DNA of 64,000 bases, taken from assembly GCF_004167675.1 (NCBI RefSeq), contig NZ_SEZQ01000002.1; one strand, given 5' to 3'. The DNA is from Aliivibrio finisterrensis_A (GTDB taxonomy: Bacteria > Pseudomonadota > Gammaproteobacteria > Enterobacterales > Vibrionaceae). Below are positions 1 to 6,911 of the stretch, one piece after another. The stretch's first letter is position 1. Each line of letters begins with the position of its first letter. The translations under genes were made by a program, and so were the position numbers. The notes beneath the pieces were generated by a model. That model was given only the letters and a program-made list of their open reading frames with translations. It was not told where the DNA came from and did no database searches.

Positions 1-405
1 GTTATCCCATTATTACTAATTAGTGCCGTGTTATTTCGAATGTCTAACGTGCTTGATGTGTTCTGGCTTGATAACGATAACGCGACTAGTTTAGGCGTTG
101 ATGTAGGTAAAATAACCAAGCAGGTACTTATTTTAGTGGCTATCTTAATTTCGGTATCCACTGCGTTAGTTGGCCCTGTGATGTTCTTTGGTTTATTGGT
201 CGCAAACTTAGCAAAAGAGTTTTTCCATACCTATCGTCACCGAACTTTGCTACTGGGAAGCAGTTTAATGGCGATGTCGATGCTGCTTTCAGGGCAATGG
301 GCTATTGAGAACATCTTTAAGTTTGAAACGACATTAAGCGTAGTGATTAATTTTATCGGTGGTTTGTACTTCTTATCGCTGTTAGTTAGACAAAAAATTC
401 AATAG
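1..405 (+). CDS. Siderophore ABC transporter permease, FecCD family (5' truncated)
   Basis: The reading frame is open from the first base, so only the C-terminal ~134 residues of an inner-membrane permease are present. They contain hydrophobic segments and the FecCD-type stretch GPVMFFGLLVANLAKEF, followed by the conserved R-H-R-T sequence and the final IGGLYFLSLL helix. Permeases of this family form the channel that imports Fe(III)-siderophore complexes from the periplasm. The ATPase gene starts 8 bases after its stop and a ferric-siderophore reductase follows, so this is the distal part of a siderophore import operon (VctDGC/FatCD-like arrangement in vibrios). The promoter, and any Fur box, would lie outside the window. 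The family is clear; the specific siderophore cannot be told. Confidence 0.88.
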   Translation, partial: VIPLLLISAVLFRMSNVLDVFWLDNDNATSLGVDVGKITKQVLILVAILISVSTALVGPVMFFGLLVANLAKEFFHTYRHRTLLLGSSLMAMSMLLSGQWAIENIFKFETTLSVVINFIGGLYFLSLLVRQKIQ

Positions 406-413
406 AGAAACGT

Positions 414-1175
414 ATGATTTCATTATCTCAACTTTCAAAATCATTTGGTCAACAAAAAGTGGTCGACCAAGCTTCTGCTTCTTTTATTAAAGGTGAAGTG
501 ACGTCGATCATTGGGCCTAATGGTGCAGGTAAAAGTACCGTGTTATCTATGGCAAGTCGTTTATTAGCCAAAGACAGTGGCAGTGTGCTCATTGAAAACC
601 AAGAAGTGGTAGATTGGGACACAAAAGCCTTAGCGAAAAAACTAGCCGTTCTTAGACAATCGAACAATTTAAACATGCGCTTTACGGTGCGTGAGCTTGT
701 TGCCTTTGGTCGGTTTCCTTATAGCCAAGGTAAGCTAACAAAGCACGATAATGAAGTGATGGATAAGGCGATCAATTATTTAGATCTTGCACCTATTCAG
801 AATAAGTACTTAGATCAATTAAGTGGTGGCCAGCGTCAATTGGCATTCATTGCCATGGTGGTTGCACAAGATACCGATTATGTCTTTTTAGATGAGCCGT
901 TGAATAACTTAGATATTAAGCATTCATTGCAAATCATGAAAAACATCAAAACGCTGGCTCATGAATTAGGAAAAGCGGTAGTGATAGTGATTCATGATAT
1001 TAACTTCGCATCATGTTATTCCGATAATATCGTGGCGCTTAAAAAGGGCAAAGTGGTGGCAAATGGTACCGTTGCTGAAGTGATCAGAAAAGACGTATTA
1101 TCCGAAATATACGAAACTGAATTTGATATCCATGAAGTTAATGGCCAACGCATTTGTATGTATTACGGACAATAA
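414..1175 (+). CDS. Siderophore ABC transporter ATP-binding protein
   Basis: 253-residue ABC ATPase of the FepC/FecE class that powers ferric-siderophore import on the cytoplasmic face of the permease. Visible motifs: Walker A GPNGAGKST (residues 34-42), Q-loop region near LRQSNN, signature LSGGQRQ near 137, Walker B VFLDEP followed by the D-loop NNLD, and the switch histidine in VIVIHDINFA. Length is normal for the family. It begins 8 bases after the permease stop and is followed by the SIP-family reductase 11 bases after its own stop, so the three are almost certainly co-transcribed. Iron (Fur) control is expected from the family, but no site is visible here. Substrate unknown. Confidence 0.93.
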   Translation: MISLSQLSKSFGQQKVVDQASASFIKGEVTSIIGPNGAGKSTVLSMASRLLAKDSGSVLIENQEVVDWDTKALAKKLAVLRQSNNLNMRFTVRELVAFGRFPYSQGKLTKHDNEVMDKAINYLDLAPIQNKYLDQLSGGQRQLAFIAMVVAQDTDYVFLDEPLNNLDIKHSLQIMKNIKTLAHELGKAVVIVIHDINFASCYSDNIVALKKGKVVANGTVAEVIRKDVLSEIYETEFDIHEVNGQRICMYYGQ

Positions 1176-1186
1176 AGGATTAAGTT

Positions 1187-1981
1187 ATGAATAAGAAACC
1201 CTCTCCACGTGTATTGACCGTAGTTAATAATCTACAGCTTACTGCTAATATGCAACGCATTACCTTTAAAGCGGATGATTTGTCTGATTTTACTATGGAA
1301 ACAGAAGGCGGTTACATTAAGCTTCTGTTTAATGAAAATGGTGGAACCGAACTTTCTGAAATAGCAGAAGGCACTCGTCCTATGATGCGTACTTATACCG
1401 TGCGTAATTTGAGAAAAGAGCAGAATGAGCTAGATGTGGATTTTGTTCGCCATCATCATGAGAATACAGTGATGAGTGCTGAAACAGGCGGCTTTGCTTC
1501 TGCTTGGTCTCAGAATGCGGTAAATGGTGATACGATTTCAATCGCAGGGCCAGGCAGTATTAAAGGGCTTAATCATAATGCGGATTGGTTCTTTTTAGTG
1601 GCAGATATGACCGCGCTACCTGCTTTGTCTGCAAAGCTTGAAGCACTACCAGCAACAGAGGTAGGCTACGCTGTGATTGAAATTAACCATCAATCAGATA
1701 AACAGACGTTAACTAAACCACAAGGCCTTGAGCTGGTGTGGGTTATTAAATCTGATGCGCAAGATTTAACAGATACGGTTCGAGCACAAGAGTGGAAAGT
1801 GGGTCGAGTTTCGGTTTGGTGCGCGTGTGAGTTTAATCAAATGAGAACACTTCGTACGTATTTCCGTAACGAAAAAGAAGTGGATAAAGACGACCTTTAC
1901 ATCAGCAGCTATTGGAAACAAGGCTGTACTGAAGATGGGCATAAAGTAGCGAAGCATGAAGATCAACTCGCAGAGGGCTAA
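1187..1981 (+). CDS. Siderophore-interacting protein (ViuB/SIP-type ferric-siderophore reductase)
   Basis: 264-residue cytoplasmic flavoprotein of the SIP family (ViuB, YqjH), which releases iron from imported ferric siderophores by reduction. The N-terminal FAD-binding beta-barrel carries the diagnostic R-T-Y-T-R pattern (RTYTVRN, about residues 68-74), followed by a DFVRHHHE stretch and GPGSIKG. The C-terminal half has the family's WCACEFNQMRTLRTYFRNE and a closing SYWKQGCTEDGHK. A good ribosome site (AAAGGA) sits 8-9 bases before the ATG. It is the last gene of the siderophore operon, directly downstream of the ATPase. No terminator is obvious after it. Electron donor and siderophore are not determinable. 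Confidence 0.9.
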   Translation: MNKKPSPRVLTVVNNLQLTANMQRITFKADDLSDFTMETEGGYIKLLFNENGGTELSEIAEGTRPMMRTYTVRNLRKEQNELDVDFVRHHHENTVMSAETGGFASAWSQNAVNGDTISIAGPGSIKGLNHNADWFFLVADMTALPALSAKLEALPATEVGYAVIEINHQSDKQTLTKPQGLELVWVIKSDAQDLTDTVRAQEWKVGRVSVWCACEFNQMRTLRTYFRNEKEVDKDDLYISSYWKQGCTEDGHKVAKHEDQLAEG

Positions 1982-2083
1982 TACCTTGCTGAAGATTTGT
2001 GATTAACTTTGTGTGATGGCCCACATTTCTTTTGATGGATTGCTCCTATACTGGTAAACAATCTGATAGAAAAGGAAGTGCCA

Positions 2084-2338
2084 ATGCTAAATGAAAACCA
2101 CGCTTTTATCTTAGATTTTCCAGAGCTTAAATTGGATATTGTTCAGCTTAATCATGATGATCCTAAATTTAAAGCCGATCTCCAGCAATACCATCAATTG
2201 GATTACGACATTCGACAGTTAGAGATTTCTGGTAGCCCAATTGATGATGAGAACATGAATACACTTAAGCATCAGCGTATGGAGTTAAAAGACATCCTGT
2301 ATAAGCAGCTGACTAAGCATCATGAGATGGTAAGTTAA
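2084..2338 (+). CDS. YdcH-like (DUF465) small coiled-coil protein
   Basis: 84-residue charged, helical protein with the layout of the YdcH/DUF465 family: an initial FPEL segment, an acidic H-D-D-P-K-F stretch, then a long helix rich in Q, L, E and K ending in a K-H-Q-R-M-E-L-K-D type repeat. An upstream GTG at 2078 is in frame, but AAGGAA (2072-2077) is correctly spaced only for the ATG at 2084, so that start is preferred. The family is widespread in proteobacteria and its function is not established. It stands alone between the siderophore operon and a convergent DMT permease, with a strong shared terminator just downstream. Confidence 0.72.
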   Translation: MLNENHAFILDFPELKLDIVQLNHDDPKFKADLQQYHQLDYDIRQLEISGSPIDDENMNTLKHQRMELKDILYKQLTKHHEMVS

Positions 2339-2370
2339 TTATTCAGTAACAATTAACGAATACCCACAAA

Positions 2371-2400
2371 AAAGCCGACTCATAGACAGTCGGCTTTCTT
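2371..2400. terminator. Bidirectional intrinsic terminator
   Basis: Perfect 10-bp stem AAAGCCGACT / AGTCGGCTTT with a 7-base loop, T-rich on one side and A-rich on the other. It lies between the convergent YdcH-like gene and the DMT permease and can serve both. Confidence 0.85.
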
Positions 2401-2424
2401 ATATCATGTTGCTACTAATAATCA

Positions 2425-3321
2425 TTACGCTTTGATAAGTAAGTTTGCTTTTGGTTTGGCTTTTTTGGTTTTAATTTGAGCCAAGATAACACCAGAAATC
2501 ACCATTAAACCACCCATTAAATGGTAGCTCTCAATCTTCTCACCCAACAGAATCGCGGCTAGAGATACCGCCACCACAGGCAGTAGGTTCATGAACATCG
2601 CACTTGATTCTGCACCAATGACATCAATCGCTTTTACCCACATCCAAGGCGCGAGAATAGACGCAGCAATCGAGGCATACATGATGAGTGGAATAGAGCC
2701 TTCAGTAGGAAGTAATGTTTCACTCGTTAGCCATAATGGAGTCAACATAGCGACGGCAAATAAACCTTGCATGTAAATAAGTTGCCAGTTGGTGATGGGC
2801 ATTTTCCAGCGTTTTAATAAAACACAGTAGGCCGCATAGCAAAGCGCTGCGATAACCATTAAGCCATCACCTTCAGTAATAGGTTGATGTAAGAAGAAAG
2901 TCACATCGCCATGCCCAAGCATGAATGTTAAGCCAGCTAGCGAGATCACCGCACCCACAATACTTAATTTAGAAATACGTTTACCTAGTAGAGGTAAGCT
3001 TAAGAAAATACTAATCAAAGGCACTAGTGAGGTAATAAGAGACATGTTGGAAGCCGTTGTTGTTAGGCCAGCGTAATATCCTAGAGATTGGTTTAATACC
3101 ATGCCAAGTAGGGCTAAAAAAGCCAATTTACTTAAATAAGGACGGATCACATGACGAGATTTGATGACAGAAGGCAAACAAAATGGAGTCAAAATCAGCA
3201 TGGCAAAAGCCCAACGATAAAAACTCATTGCACTTGGCTCAATAGCAGAAGCTGCCATTTTATTAATAATAGAATTGCCGCCCCAAATAAGTACGGTGAA
3301 TAGCGGTAAAAGATAATACAT
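2425..3321 (-). CDS. EamA-family drug/metabolite (DMT) transporter
   Basis: 298-residue, about ten-helix inner-membrane protein made of two EamA repeats. The first repeat begins with the typical LPLFTVLIWGGNSIINKMA, and the second with ITEGDGLMVIAALCYAAYCVLLKRW. It ends in a basic tail (KTKKAKPKANL). Family members export amino acids, nucleosides or other small metabolites, but substrate cannot be predicted. The ATG at 3321 is preceded on its own strand by a 13-bp inverted repeat (3325-3359) rather than a clear ribosome site. The upstream copper operon runs in the same direction about 100 bases away, but there is no sign that the functions are linked. Confidence 0.85.
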   Translation of the reverse strand: MYYLLPLFTVLIWGGNSIINKMAASAIEPSAMSFYRWAFAMLILTPFCLPSVIKSRHVIRPYLSKLAFLALLGMVLNQSLGYYAGLTTTASNMSLITSLVPLISIFLSLPLLGKRISKLSIVGAVISLAGLTFMLGHGDVTFFLHQPITEGDGLMVIAALCYAAYCVLLKRWKMPITNWQLIYMQGLFAVAMLTPLWLTSETLLPTEGSIPLIMYASIAASILAPWMWVKAIDVIGAESSAMFMNLLPVVAVSLAAILLGEKIESYHLMGGLMVISGVILAQIKTKKAKPKANLLIKA

Positions 3322-3324
3322 GTG

Positions 3325-3359
3325 AACTGCATCTCATCAGAGGATAATGGGATGCAGTT
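3325..3359 (-). promoter_or_regulatory. Inverted repeat in the leader of the DMT permease gene
   Basis: AACTGCATCTCAT and ATGGGATGCAGTT form a 13-bp near-perfect stem around a 9-base loop. It ends 3 bases before the permease start codon and has no T-tract, so it is not a usual terminator. It could be a repressor site or an RNA hairpin that affects translation. Role inferred only from position and symmetry. Confidence 0.45.
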
Positions 3360-3422
3360 TGACAGGTGCAATTAATTATATATATCTCTAATCGGACACT
3401 TTGATTTATTAGAAAGACATGA

Positions 3423-3869
3423 TTACATTTTGTGCTTCATTCCAGCCATTACTTTTTTTACTGGTGCTTTAAATACTTCTTTATCGCCATTTGCAAAGTT
3501 AAGGTTTACGTCAATAAACTCTTCTTCTTTTAATGGACCTGTTAGTTCAAAAAGCATGATATGTAAGCCGCCTGGCTTTAAAACGGTGTCTGAGTTTTTT
3601 GCAATGGTGATAGATTCTACTTCACGCATTTTCATCATGCCATCCGTCTTTATCACGGTATGCAGTTCAACTTTATTTGCGGCTGAGGTCGTGGCTGATA
3701 TCAGTGTTCGATCTTTATCGCCATCATTTTTTATAGTCATGAAAATAGCGCTATTCACCGCATTGGGTGGCGTTGCACGTGCGTATGGATTTTCAATGGT
3801 TAATTCACTTTGAGCAAAAGCGGTAGAGCTAAGTAAAAGAGCACTTAGAGCAAAGATGGTTTTTTTCAT
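3423..3869 (-). CDS. Periplasmic copper chaperone, PCu(A)C family
   Basis: 148-residue secreted protein with a signal peptide (MKKTIFALSALLLSSTAFA, cleavage before QSE). The mature part carries the exact PCu(A)C copper site H-x10-M-x21-H-x-M: H70, M81, H103 and M105. Proteins of this family bind Cu(I) in the periplasm and hand it to the CuA centre of cytochrome oxidase, usually working with SCO1. It follows an SCO1 gene by 48 bases and is likely its operon partner. The frame continues 13 codons upstream of this ATG, but AAAGGA precedes only this start and the signal peptide begins here. The last residues are His/Met rich (MAGMKHKM), which may add metal affinity. Confidence 0.92.
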   Translation of the reverse strand: MKKTIFALSALLLSSTAFAQSELTIENPYARATPPNAVNSAIFMTIKNDGDKDRTLISATTSAANKVELHTVIKTDGMMKMREVESITIAKNSDTVLKPGGLHIMLFELTGPLKEEEFIDVNLNFANGDKEVFKAPVKKVMAGMKHKM

Positions 3870-3917
3870 CGGATATTCCTTTAAGAAGTAATGGTCCCTT
3901 AGGGACACGAGTTATTT

Positions 3918-4475
3918 TTATTGCGAAAGAGACATAATCGCTTTCACTATTGGTTCAGGTGTCACGGTATGAGGTACTTTGGTGATTAACGTCCCATCTG
4001 GTGTTAGAAAGTAAAAATAAGAGGAGTGATCAATCGTATACTCTAATGCAGAGTCTTTTAGTTCAGTTTTATGGAAGGTGACGCCGTAACGCTCAGTTAA
4101 CATATTGACTGCTTGTAGTGAACCAGAGCTGCCTTCTATCTTTTTATGAAAGTAATGTGCGTATTCAGCAGAGTGCTCTGGTGAGTCTCTTTGTGGGTCA
4201 AGCGTGATAAAAATAGGGCGAAATTGAGATAATGTGGTGTCGTCTATTTGGTGGAATGCGCCTGATAGCATGGCTAATGAGGTAGGGCAAACATCAGGAC
4301 AGCGTGTAAAACCGAAGTAGACAATACGAATACGTGGATCGTTAAGATCAAACAGATCAACGGCATTATTGTTTTCGCCATAAAGAGAGACATCATCAGT
4401 GAGATTTGCTAAGTAGATCTGTTTTAACGCAAATCCTGCGAATACGATCGCGATAATGAGTAAGAGTTTTTTCAT
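3918..4475 (-). CDS. SCO1/SenC/PrrC family copper-delivery protein
   Basis: 185-residue protein with one N-terminal membrane anchor (about residues 3-17) and a thioredoxin-like periplasmic domain. The copper ligands C59 and C63 (CPDVC) and H150 (YTIDHSS) are all present. SCO proteins help assemble the CuA site of cytochrome c oxidase or act in thiol/copper redox control. The start overlaps the stop of the upstream membrane-anchored protein gene by 4 bases (ATGA), implying translational coupling, and the PCu(A)C chaperone gene follows. No cytochrome oxidase genes are in the window, so this is a stand-alone copper delivery module. Confidence 0.93.
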   Translation of the reverse strand: MKKLLLIIAIVFAGFALKQIYLANLTDDVSLYGENNNAVDLFDLNDPRIRIVYFGFTRCPDVCPTSLAMLSGAFHQIDDTTLSQFRPIFITLDPQRDSPEHSAEYAHYFHKKIEGSSGSLQAVNMLTERYGVTFHKTELKDSALEYTIDHSSYFYFLTPDGTLITKVPHTVTPEPIVKAIMSLSQ

Positions 4476-4912
4476 TGTTGAGCCTTTAATGAAATAGTGA
4501 CTTCTGTATTTCCATCAGTGAGGGTTCCTGTCCACACCATTGTATTTTGAGTACAAATAGGTAATAGGATCTCGCCTTCAAATGTGCTGTTGTTGGTTTT
4601 GGTTAGTTGGAAAATAGGATTACCCATTTCCATATCGACCCCTTGAAGAGAAAGAAGGAGTTTTTCTGAGTTCGTATTTGGCCATTTAACGGTAATAGAG
4701 CTAGGCTCTAAAGGCGTAAGAGTGTCTTTTTGTAACTGAATATCAACGCCATTTTGTACGCAGGGTTGAGTCGATAGCTGGCAAGTATCTTCAATCGCAA
4801 TGCTTGGCTTGAGTTGATTTTTGACAAAATGAGTCATGTCAGAGAAAAAGAAGCCGATAAGTAATAAGGCAGTAATACAGAATGTTTTGAATACAGTTGA
4901 AAGAATTTTCAT
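4472..4912 (-). CDS. Membrane-anchored protein of unknown function in the copper operon
   Basis: About 146 residues: a short cytoplasmic start, one hydrophobic helix (about residues 7-23), then a periplasmic domain with beta-rich character. It has three cysteines (DTCQLSTQPC and LLPICTQN) and a GVDMEMGNP stretch containing two methionines, which could bind copper. I do not recognise the family. It is first in an operon with SCO1 (4-base overlap) and the PCu(A)C chaperone, so a role in copper handling is a reasonable inference. An in-frame GTG lies at 4924; the ATG at 4912 is preferred, though its ribosome site is weak. Confidence 0.65.
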   Translation of the reverse strand: MKILSTVFKTFCITALLLIGFFFSDMTHFVKNQLKPSIAIEDTCQLSTQPCVQNGVDIQLQKDTLTPLEPSSITVKWPNTNSEKLLLSLQGVDMEMGNPIFQLTKTNNSTFEGEILLPICTQNTMVWTGTLTDGNTEVTISLKAQQ

Positions 4913-5028
4913 ACAGACAGCCACTCAGAAAAAAGTGCGCAAATGGTAGCATAATGACAATACAGAATAGGATACTAGTTGCGGTAGTGTGAACTCAGTT
5001 AAGTTGTCTAAGAAAAGAGGTTATAACA

Positions 5029-5604
5029 ATGGATAAAAAGCGTTGTGAATGGGCAGAGGTTTCTGATTTAGATAGAGATTATCATGATAATGAATGGGGC
5101 GTTCCGGTTTATTCTGATGATGAATTGTTTGAGTATTTAACTTTAGAAGGAGCTCAAGCGGGATTAAGTTGGTCGACGATTTTAAAGAAGCGAGAAGGAT
5201 ATCGACTTCTGTTTGATCAATTTGATATTGAAAAAATCAGTCAATACAATCAAGAAAAAGTAGATGCGCTAATGCTGGATGTGAGAATTATACGCAACCG
5301 ACTTAAAATTAAATCTACAATTACTAATGCTCACGCTTTTATTAACATACAAAAAGAGTTCGGCAGTTTTTCTAATTATCTATGGGATTATGTCGACCAA
5401 ACGCCTATTCAGAATCATTGGAAAAGCATGTCTGAGGTTCCAGCAACAACTGAGTTATCAGATAAATTAAGTAAAGATTTAAAGAAACGCGGCTTTAAGT
5501 TTGTCGGGTCAACTATTTGCTATGCCTTTTTACAAGCGACTGGGGTAGTGAATGATCACTTAGTTAGTTGCCCTTGTTATAACAAAGACAGTAAGGAAAA
5601 CTAA
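5029..5604 (+). CDS. tag: DNA-3-methyladenine glycosylase I
   Basis: 191-residue constitutive base-excision repair enzyme that removes 3-methyladenine from alkylated DNA. The zinc ligands of E. coli Tag are conserved in spacing: C6 and H19 near the N-terminus and the H..C pair in VVNDHLVSCPCY near the C-terminus. The catalytic/recognition segment LTLEGAQAGLSWSTILKKREGYR is typical. A ribosome site (AGAGG) lies about 9 bases upstream. The next gene starts on the last base of its stop codon (TAATG), so the two are coupled. The gene is divergent from the copper operon across about 116 bases. Confidence 0.95.
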   Translation: MDKKRCEWAEVSDLDRDYHDNEWGVPVYSDDELFEYLTLEGAQAGLSWSTILKKREGYRLLFDQFDIEKISQYNQEKVDALMLDVRIIRNRLKIKSTITNAHAFINIQKEFGSFSNYLWDYVDQTPIQNHWKSMSEVPATTELSDKLSKDLKKRGFKFVGSTICYAFLQATGVVNDHLVSCPCYNKDSKEN

Positions 5605-5789
5605 TGAATAAGAAATCATTACCTGATGTAGAAGAAAATATTATTGATACGGTGGATATTGATGGAACGTATCAAGAAGAGTTACGTAAGAAAAAGGAAC
5701 GTCGAAATTATCCCTCTAAACCTGTTTTGTATGAGAGACGATTTAAACAAGATCGTCGTCATAAAGATAAGATAGACATCAAAATCTAA
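5604..5789 (+). CDS. Small basic protein coupled to tag
   Basis: 61 residues, very rich in K, R, D and E, with no membrane segment or signal. The C-terminal half is strongly basic (RKKKERRNYPSKP, then YERRFKQDRRHKDK). It starts in a TAATG overlap with the tag stop, so it should be translated with the glycosylase. I do not recognise a family. The composition suggests contact with nucleic acid or ribosomes, but that is only an inference. No terminator was seen after it. Confidence 0.5.
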   Translation: MNKKSLPDVEENIIDTVDIDGTYQEELRKKKERRNYPSKPVLYERRFKQDRRHKDKIDIKI

Positions 5790-5958
5790 ATCTTATATTT
5801 ACTTATTGAGTGTGAACTATGTCTCATTTTGTATTTTTTTAAAATAGTTGTAAATTTTCTCAATTTTAATGCTTGCAGACCTGAAAATCGCTTGTATTCC
5901 GTACAAAATAGGAGGATTATCCGACCTTCCTATTCACTTGTATCAAAATGTTACTAAT

Positions 5959-6807
5959 ATGAACCAGTTCGACTCTTTATTACCGCCACAAATGGCTGAA
6001 CGCGCTGCTGAAGTTGGCGTAGCAAAAGCAACTAAAGACCCATTCAAATCATTTTTATTAGCGATCACTGCTGGTATTCACATCGGTATTGCCTTCATTT
6101 TTTATACCACAGTTACTACTGGTGCAGAGTCAATGCCATGGGGTATGTCTCACTTTATTGGTGGTCTTGCCTTTAGCCTTGGTCTTATTTTGGTTGTCGT
6201 CACTGGTGGTGAGCTGTTTACGAGTTCAGTATTAACACTGGTTGCCCGTGCAAGTGGTAAAATTAGCTGGAAAAGCTTGTGTGCTAACTGGGCGGTTGTT
6301 TATGTTGGTAACTTTATTGGTGCTATGTTGCTTGTTGGTATCATGTTAGTTGCTAAGCAATACATGAATGATGGCGGTGCAGTTGGTATTAATACGATGA
6401 AAATTGCTCAGCATAAAATGCATCATGGTTTTTGGCAGGCGGTTGCGCTAGGGCTAATGTGTAATGTGTTAGTGTGTGTGGGTGTGTGGATGACATTTTC
6501 AGGTCGTACATTAACGGATAAAATTTTAGTTATTATTCTTCCTGTAGCAATGTTTGTTTCTGCTGGTTTTGAGCACTGTATTGCAAACATGTTCCAAATT
6601 CCAATGGCTGTCGGTATTAAAACATTTGCATCTCCTGAATTTTGGGCGGCAAGTGGTTATTCTGCATTAGATTTTGCAGACTTAACATTAAGTAATTTTG
6701 TTATTAATAACCTTATCCCTGTGACGATTGGTAACATCATTGGTGGTGGTATCTTCGTTGGTATGGGTTACTGGATCATCTATCTACGTGAGCCAAACCA
6801 TCATTAA
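5959..6807 (+). CDS. focA: Formate channel FocA (FNT family)
   Basis: 282-residue six-helix inner-membrane pentameric channel for formate. It aligns along its length with E. coli FocA: the N-terminal FDSLLPPQMAERAAEVGVAKATK matches the gating helix region, followed by FLLAITAGIHIGIAFIFYTT, the L-F-T-S segment in GGELFTSSVL, and a conserved central His (FVSAGFEHCIANMFQIP). The frame is open 30 codons upstream, but homology begins at this ATG (MNQF). No strong ribosome site precedes it; a GGAGG at 5911-5915 is too far away. No pyruvate formate-lyase gene is adjacent, unlike the enterobacterial focA-pflB operon. A terminator follows at 6858. Confidence 0.88.
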   Translation: MNQFDSLLPPQMAERAAEVGVAKATKDPFKSFLLAITAGIHIGIAFIFYTTVTTGAESMPWGMSHFIGGLAFSLGLILVVVTGGELFTSSVLTLVARASGKISWKSLCANWAVVYVGNFIGAMLLVGIMLVAKQYMNDGGAVGINTMKIAQHKMHHGFWQAVALGLMCNVLVCVGVWMTFSGRTLTDKILVIILPVAMFVSAGFEHCIANMFQIPMAVGIKTFASPEFWAASGYSALDFADLTLSNFVINNLIPVTIGNIIGGGIFVGMGYWIIYLREPNHH

Positions 6808-6857
6808 TTTGATAGGTTAACTGCTTATGTAAATTTTTAGATAGACGCTAGATAAAG

Positions 6858-6887
6858 AAAAGGAGCGTATTGAACGCTCCTTTTTTA
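6858..6887. terminator. Intrinsic terminator after focA, facing the RND operon
   Basis: Stem AAAAGGAGCG / CGCTCCTTTT with a 7-base loop and T-runs on both strands, between two convergent genes. Confidence 0.87.
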
Positions 6888-6911
6888 TGCCTGTTATTTA
6901 GTAATTTTCAA

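Noticed and set aside
3430..3813. 127-codon open frame on the plus strand
   Set aside because: Shadow of the PCu(A)C chaperone gene, whose copper motif is exact on the other strand.
5869..5958. N-terminal extension of FocA and the GGAGG at 5911 as its ribosome site
   Set aside because: The extension has no homology to FNT proteins and the GGAGG is 43 bases from the ATG; no in-frame start codon is properly spaced from it.
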